From: HGM04593 sp045631905
GTDB taxonomy: Bacteria > Bacteroidota > Bacteroidia > Bacteroidales > Bacteroidaceae
Reading direction: 5' to 3'
Length of the DNA stretch: 25,007 bases
NCBI GenBank assembly: GCA_045631905.1
Contig: JAZQVO010000026.1
Coordinates: 1 to 25,007 of the forward strand
The translations under genes and the position numbers were made by a program. The notes under the pieces are model-generated. The model worked only from the letters and a program-made list of their open reading frames with translations, did no database searches and was not told the origin of the DNA. Positions 23,196-25,007 of the stretch are shown in pieces (the stretch's first letter is position 1; the number at the start of each line of letters is the position of its first letter).

Positions 23196-23414
23196 CACAT
23201 AATTATTTAGAGAATGAAATTTTTTTTGTGAAAATTATATATATAATGTGTAATTTGAATGAATTGTACAGGGTGGTGGCGTTTGTTTTCTGTTCCGTTC
23301 TTTGAAAATAGCTCTGTTTGCAATGTGTAAAGCAAATAAATTTTATTTACTATCGCTTTCTAGGTTCATATAGATTGAATTTATCGATGCGCTGTAAATT
23401 AGCATGCCTAAAAC

Positions 23415-23445
23415 TTTGGTATTTGAAAAATTATCTCTATCTTTG
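23415..23445 (+). promoter_or_regulatory. Promoter of the rpsF-rpsR-rplI operon
   Basis: TTTG (23415-23418), a 19-base spacer and TATCTTTG (23438-23445) match the Bacteroides consensus fully. Transcription would start near 23450. Confidence 0.75.
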
Positions 23446-23450
23446 CACCC

Positions 23451-23466
23451 GCGTTTGAGTAAACGC
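23451..23466 (+). promoter_or_regulatory. 5' leader hairpin of the rpsF operon
   Basis: GCGTTT (23451-23456) pairs with AAACGC (23461-23466) around a GAGT loop, at or next to the predicted transcription start and preceded by CC. It might be a form of the S6:S18-binding leader known upstream of rpsF in many bacteria, but the match is not established. Confidence 0.35.
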
Positions 23467-23504
23467 ATGTTTAATCACATTTATTAATTTATTTATTAAC
23501 TAAA

Positions 23505-23846
23505 ATGAATCAATACGAAACCGTTTTCATTTTAACTCCCGTTTTGTCTGACGCTCAGATGAAGGAAGCGGTAGAGAAGTTCAAGGGCATTCTCACTGCT
23601 GAAGGTGCTGAGATTGTCAATGAGGAGAATTGGGGCTTGAAGAAACTTGCTTACCCCATTGAGAAGAAATCAACAGGTTTTTATGTAATGTTTGAGTTCA
23701 AAGCCGAGCCCAAAGTTATATCTAAACTCGAGTTGCAGTATCGCCGTGACGAGCGCGTTATCCGCTCATTGGTAGTGAAATTGGACAAGTATGCCGTTGA
23801 GTATGCTGCCAAAAGAAGAAATCTTAAAGGTAATAAGGAGGATTAA
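23505..23846 (+). CDS. rpsF: Ribosomal protein bS6
   Basis: This 113-residue small-subunit protein binds 16S rRNA together with bS18. Family marks include the N-terminal MNQYETVFIL, the WGLKKLAYPI strand, and YRRDERVIRSLVVK. The C-terminal tail is basic, ending NLKGNKED. The start codon lies after AT-rich sequence without a Shine-Dalgarno site, which is usual in the phylum. It is the first gene of the bS6-bS18-bL9 operon, and its last codons contain the Shine-Dalgarno of rpsR. Confidence 0.98.
   Translation: MNQYETVFILTPVLSDAQMKEAVEKFKGILTAEGAEIVNEENWGLKKLAYPIEKKSTGFYVMFEFKAEPKVISKLELQYRRDERVIRSLVVKLDKYAVEYAAKRRNLKGNKED
23835..23841 (+). promoter_or_regulatory. Strong Shine-Dalgarno of rpsR
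   Basis: AAGGAGG lies 7 bases before the rpsR ATG and overlaps the last codons of rpsF. Such a perfect site is exceptional in Bacteroidota. Confidence 0.9.
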
Positions 23847-23848
23847 TT

Positions 23849-24118
23849 ATGGCACAGACACCTTCAGAAATCAGATATTTGACACCTCCCACAGTTGATG
23901 TCAAGAAGAAAAAGTATTGCCGTTTCAAAAAGAATGGTATTAAGTATATCGATTACAAGGATCCCGAATTCTTGAAAAAATTCCTAAACGAGCAGGGTAA
24001 GTTGCTTCCCCGTCGCATCACAGGTACTTCTTTGAAGTTCCAGCGTCGTATTGCTCAGGCTGTTAAGCGTGCACGCCACTTGGCTTTGCTGCCTTTTGTA
24101 ACTGATATGATGAAATAA
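23849..24118 (+). CDS. rpsR: Ribosomal protein bS18
   Basis: This 89-residue small-subunit protein forms a pair with bS6 on the platform of the 30S subunit. The core is typical: KKYCRFKKNGIKYIDYKDP, then LLPRRITGTSLKFQRRIAQAVKRARHLALLPF (33 residues, not a single motif), which is the usual RNA-binding helix-turn region. It starts 2 bases after the rpsF stop. In Bacteroidota ribosomes bS18, bS6 and bS21 together cover the 3' end of 16S rRNA and hide the anti-Shine-Dalgarno. Confidence 0.98.
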   Translation: MAQTPSEIRYLTPPTVDVKKKKYCRFKKNGIKYIDYKDPEFLKKFLNEQGKLLPRRITGTSLKFQRRIAQAVKRARHLALLPFVTDMMK

Positions 24119-24119
24119 T

Positions 24120-24126
24120 AAGGAGG
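24120..24126 (+). promoter_or_regulatory. Strong Shine-Dalgarno of rplI
   Basis: AAGGAGG lies 7 bases before the rplI ATG, the same sequence and spacing as before rpsR. Confidence 0.9.
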
Positions 24127-24133
24127 AATAATT

Positions 24134-24583
24134 ATGGAGCTTATATTGAAAGAAGATGTAATCAACTTGGGTTACAAAGACGATATCGTTAAGGTAAAAG
24201 ACGGTTATGGCCGTAATTATTTGATTCCTACCGGCAAGGCTGTTGTTGCAACTGAGTCGGCTAAGAAAGTGCTCGCAGAGAACCTTCGTCAGCGTGCTCA
24301 CAAGCTCGCTCAGATTAAGGCTGCTGCCGAGGAGCTTGGTAATAAATTGGAGGCTGTTGCTCTCACAATCGCAGTTAAGGTTAGCGAGACAGGTACTGTT
24401 TTCGGTTCTGTAAGCGCAGCTCAGATTGCCGAGGAGCTTGGTAAGCTCGGCCACGAGGTAGACCGCAAGGTTATCTCTGTTGAGGCTGCAAAAGAGCTTG
24501 GCGAGTATGTTGCAACTATCCGTTTGCACAAAGAGGTTACCGTTAAAGTTCCCTACACACTCGTTGCTGAGACAGCTGAATAA
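24134..24583 (+). CDS. rplI: Ribosomal protein bL9
   Basis: This 149-residue large-subunit protein binds 23S rRNA near the L1 stalk. It has the N-terminal RNA-binding domain MELILKEDVINLGYKDD with the signature GYGRNYLIPTGKAV, a long connecting helix (about 40-75), and a C-terminal domain with TGTVFGSVSAAQIAEEL. The length is normal. It is the last gene of the operon, 15 bases after rpsR, and is followed by a terminator. bL9 affects frame maintenance. Confidence 0.98.
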   Translation: MELILKEDVINLGYKDDIVKVKDGYGRNYLIPTGKAVVATESAKKVLAENLRQRAHKLAQIKAAAEELGNKLEAVALTIAVKVSETGTVFGSVSAAQIAEELGKLGHEVDRKVISVEAAKELGEYVATIRLHKEVTVKVPYTLVAETAE

Positions 24584-24610
24584 TTGAATTTATCAATTAC
24601 GAGATAGAAA

Positions 24611-24636
24611 GGAGATGCAAAAGCATCTCCTTTTTT
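24611..24636 (+). terminator. Terminator of the rpsF operon
   Basis: GGAGATGC (24611-24618) pairs with GCATCTCC (24623-24630) around AAAA, followed by six T (24631-24636), 27 bases after the rplI stop. Confidence 0.9.
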
Positions 24637-25007
24637 ATGTTGAGAAAAATGGTCTCCTTGCGCAGAGGGCTTAGGAGTTAAAAGAAAAAATATTGTTTTT
24701 TCGAGATTTCACGTCGCTATCGCTCCATCGAAAAGACACCATCTTTTTACGTACTTTCTGCGCCGACAGAAAGTACCAAAGACCTCTGCACATGGGTCGC
24801 TTTCTTAACGAAAAACGTAGCTGATATTTTTGGGGTGTCCGGAACTCGCTTGGCGGCGCAAAATGGCAAGCCATTTTTCTTACCTGACGCTCAAACAGTC
24901 CTCCACTTTTCCCAAAAATACTGACGCTCGTTTTTCTAAAAGCTTTAATGCGCATCAATGAACAACCTCATGATTATAAAGAAGGTATTTACAAACAAAG
25001 GTAATCT
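24637..25007. other. Non-coding tail of the window
   Basis: I see no supported gene in these 371 bases. A plus-strand frame opens at ATG 24958 (MNNLMIIKKVFTNKGN) and runs off the edge. It could be a gene start, but nothing supports it beyond the open frame. The middle of the stretch resembles a dispersed repeat. Confidence 0.45.
24700..24935. repeat. Candidate dispersed intergenic repeat
   Basis: The stretch holds two hairpins. GTACTTTCTG (24751-24760) pairs with CAGAAAGTAC (24767-24776) around CGCCGA. AAAATGGC (24860-24867) pairs with GCCATTTT (24870-24877). Phrases such as CAGAAAGTACCAAAGA and GGAACTCGCT...CTCAAACAGTCCTCC are like intergenic sequences I have met repeatedly in Bacteroidales genomes. 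Only one copy lies in this window, so the repeat nature is from memory and not shown here. Confidence 0.35.

Larger units (their letters stand above)
23140..23504. other. Divergent intergenic region: small membrane gene / rpsF
   Basis: These 365 A/T-rich bases hold the promoter of the small gene near 23190 and the rpsF promoter at 23415-23445. A perfect 14-base palindrome TACTTTGCAAAGTA is at 23181-23194. GTTCTTTGAAAATA at 23297-23310 resembles a BoxA antitermination sequence, but it lies upstream of the mapped rpsF promoter. No other gene is seen. Confidence 0.5.

Noticed and set aside
24671..24958. 95-residue minus-strand open frame after rplI
   Set aside because: It covers the hairpin-rich repeat-like stretch, has a basic random composition, and looks like the spurious frames often called in such repeats.
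1..25007. CRISPR array, tRNA, rRNA, insertion sequence or prophage
   Set aside because: No regularly spaced repeats with unique spacers, no cloverleaf or rRNA sequence, and no transposase, integrase or phage gene were found.

Overview
The window looks like part of a chromosome from a gut-type Bacteroidales bacterium (Bacteroides/Prevotella relatives). Four things support this: Bacteroidota-type promoters (TTTG, 19-20 bases, then TAnnTTTG or TAnnTTCG); almost no Shine-Dalgarno sites; a C-terminal tail resembling a type IX secretion signal on a very large glycosidase; and gene neighbourhoods typical of the order (rpe-comEC-DHH-DUF4827-glmM and fusA2-rprX-rprY-rpsF-rpsR-rplI).

Bases 1-10400 are the accessory part. 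After the end of an unidentified gene and its terminator come two minus-strand genes. One encodes a small exported Spy/CpxP-like protein with a Cys/Met-rich 21-residue repeat tail. The other encodes an unusual 2945-residue secreted protein that joins a GH33 sialidase to a GH95 alpha-L-fucosidase. It also carries about seven beta-trefoil-like modules, a discoidin-like domain, two helical linkers and a probable T9SS tail. The two catalytic domains would remove the two main capping sugars of mucin O-glycans and milk oligosaccharides, sialic acid and fucose.

Bases 10400-18000 are housekeeping. On the plus strand are rpe, comEC, a DHH/DHHA1 phosphoesterase, a DUF4827 lipoprotein and glmM, with internal promoters before the DHH gene and the lipoprotein. 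hemW converges on glmM, and the two share a long bidirectional terminator.

Bases 18000-25007 form a translation and regulation block. It holds an EF-G paralogue with an altered GTPase centre (fusA2, Ser in place of the catalytic His), the RprX/RprY two-component system, a small two-helix membrane protein, and the bS6-bS18-bL9 operon. rpsR and rplI have perfect Shine-Dalgarno sequences, unlike every other gene here. The last roughly 300 bases are non-coding and resemble a dispersed repeat.

The strongest candidates for something noteworthy are the sialidase-fucosidase fusion, the GTPase-centre substitutions in EF-G2, and the Shine-Dalgarno sites placed in front of bS18, one of the proteins that masks the anti-Shine-Dalgarno in this phylum.
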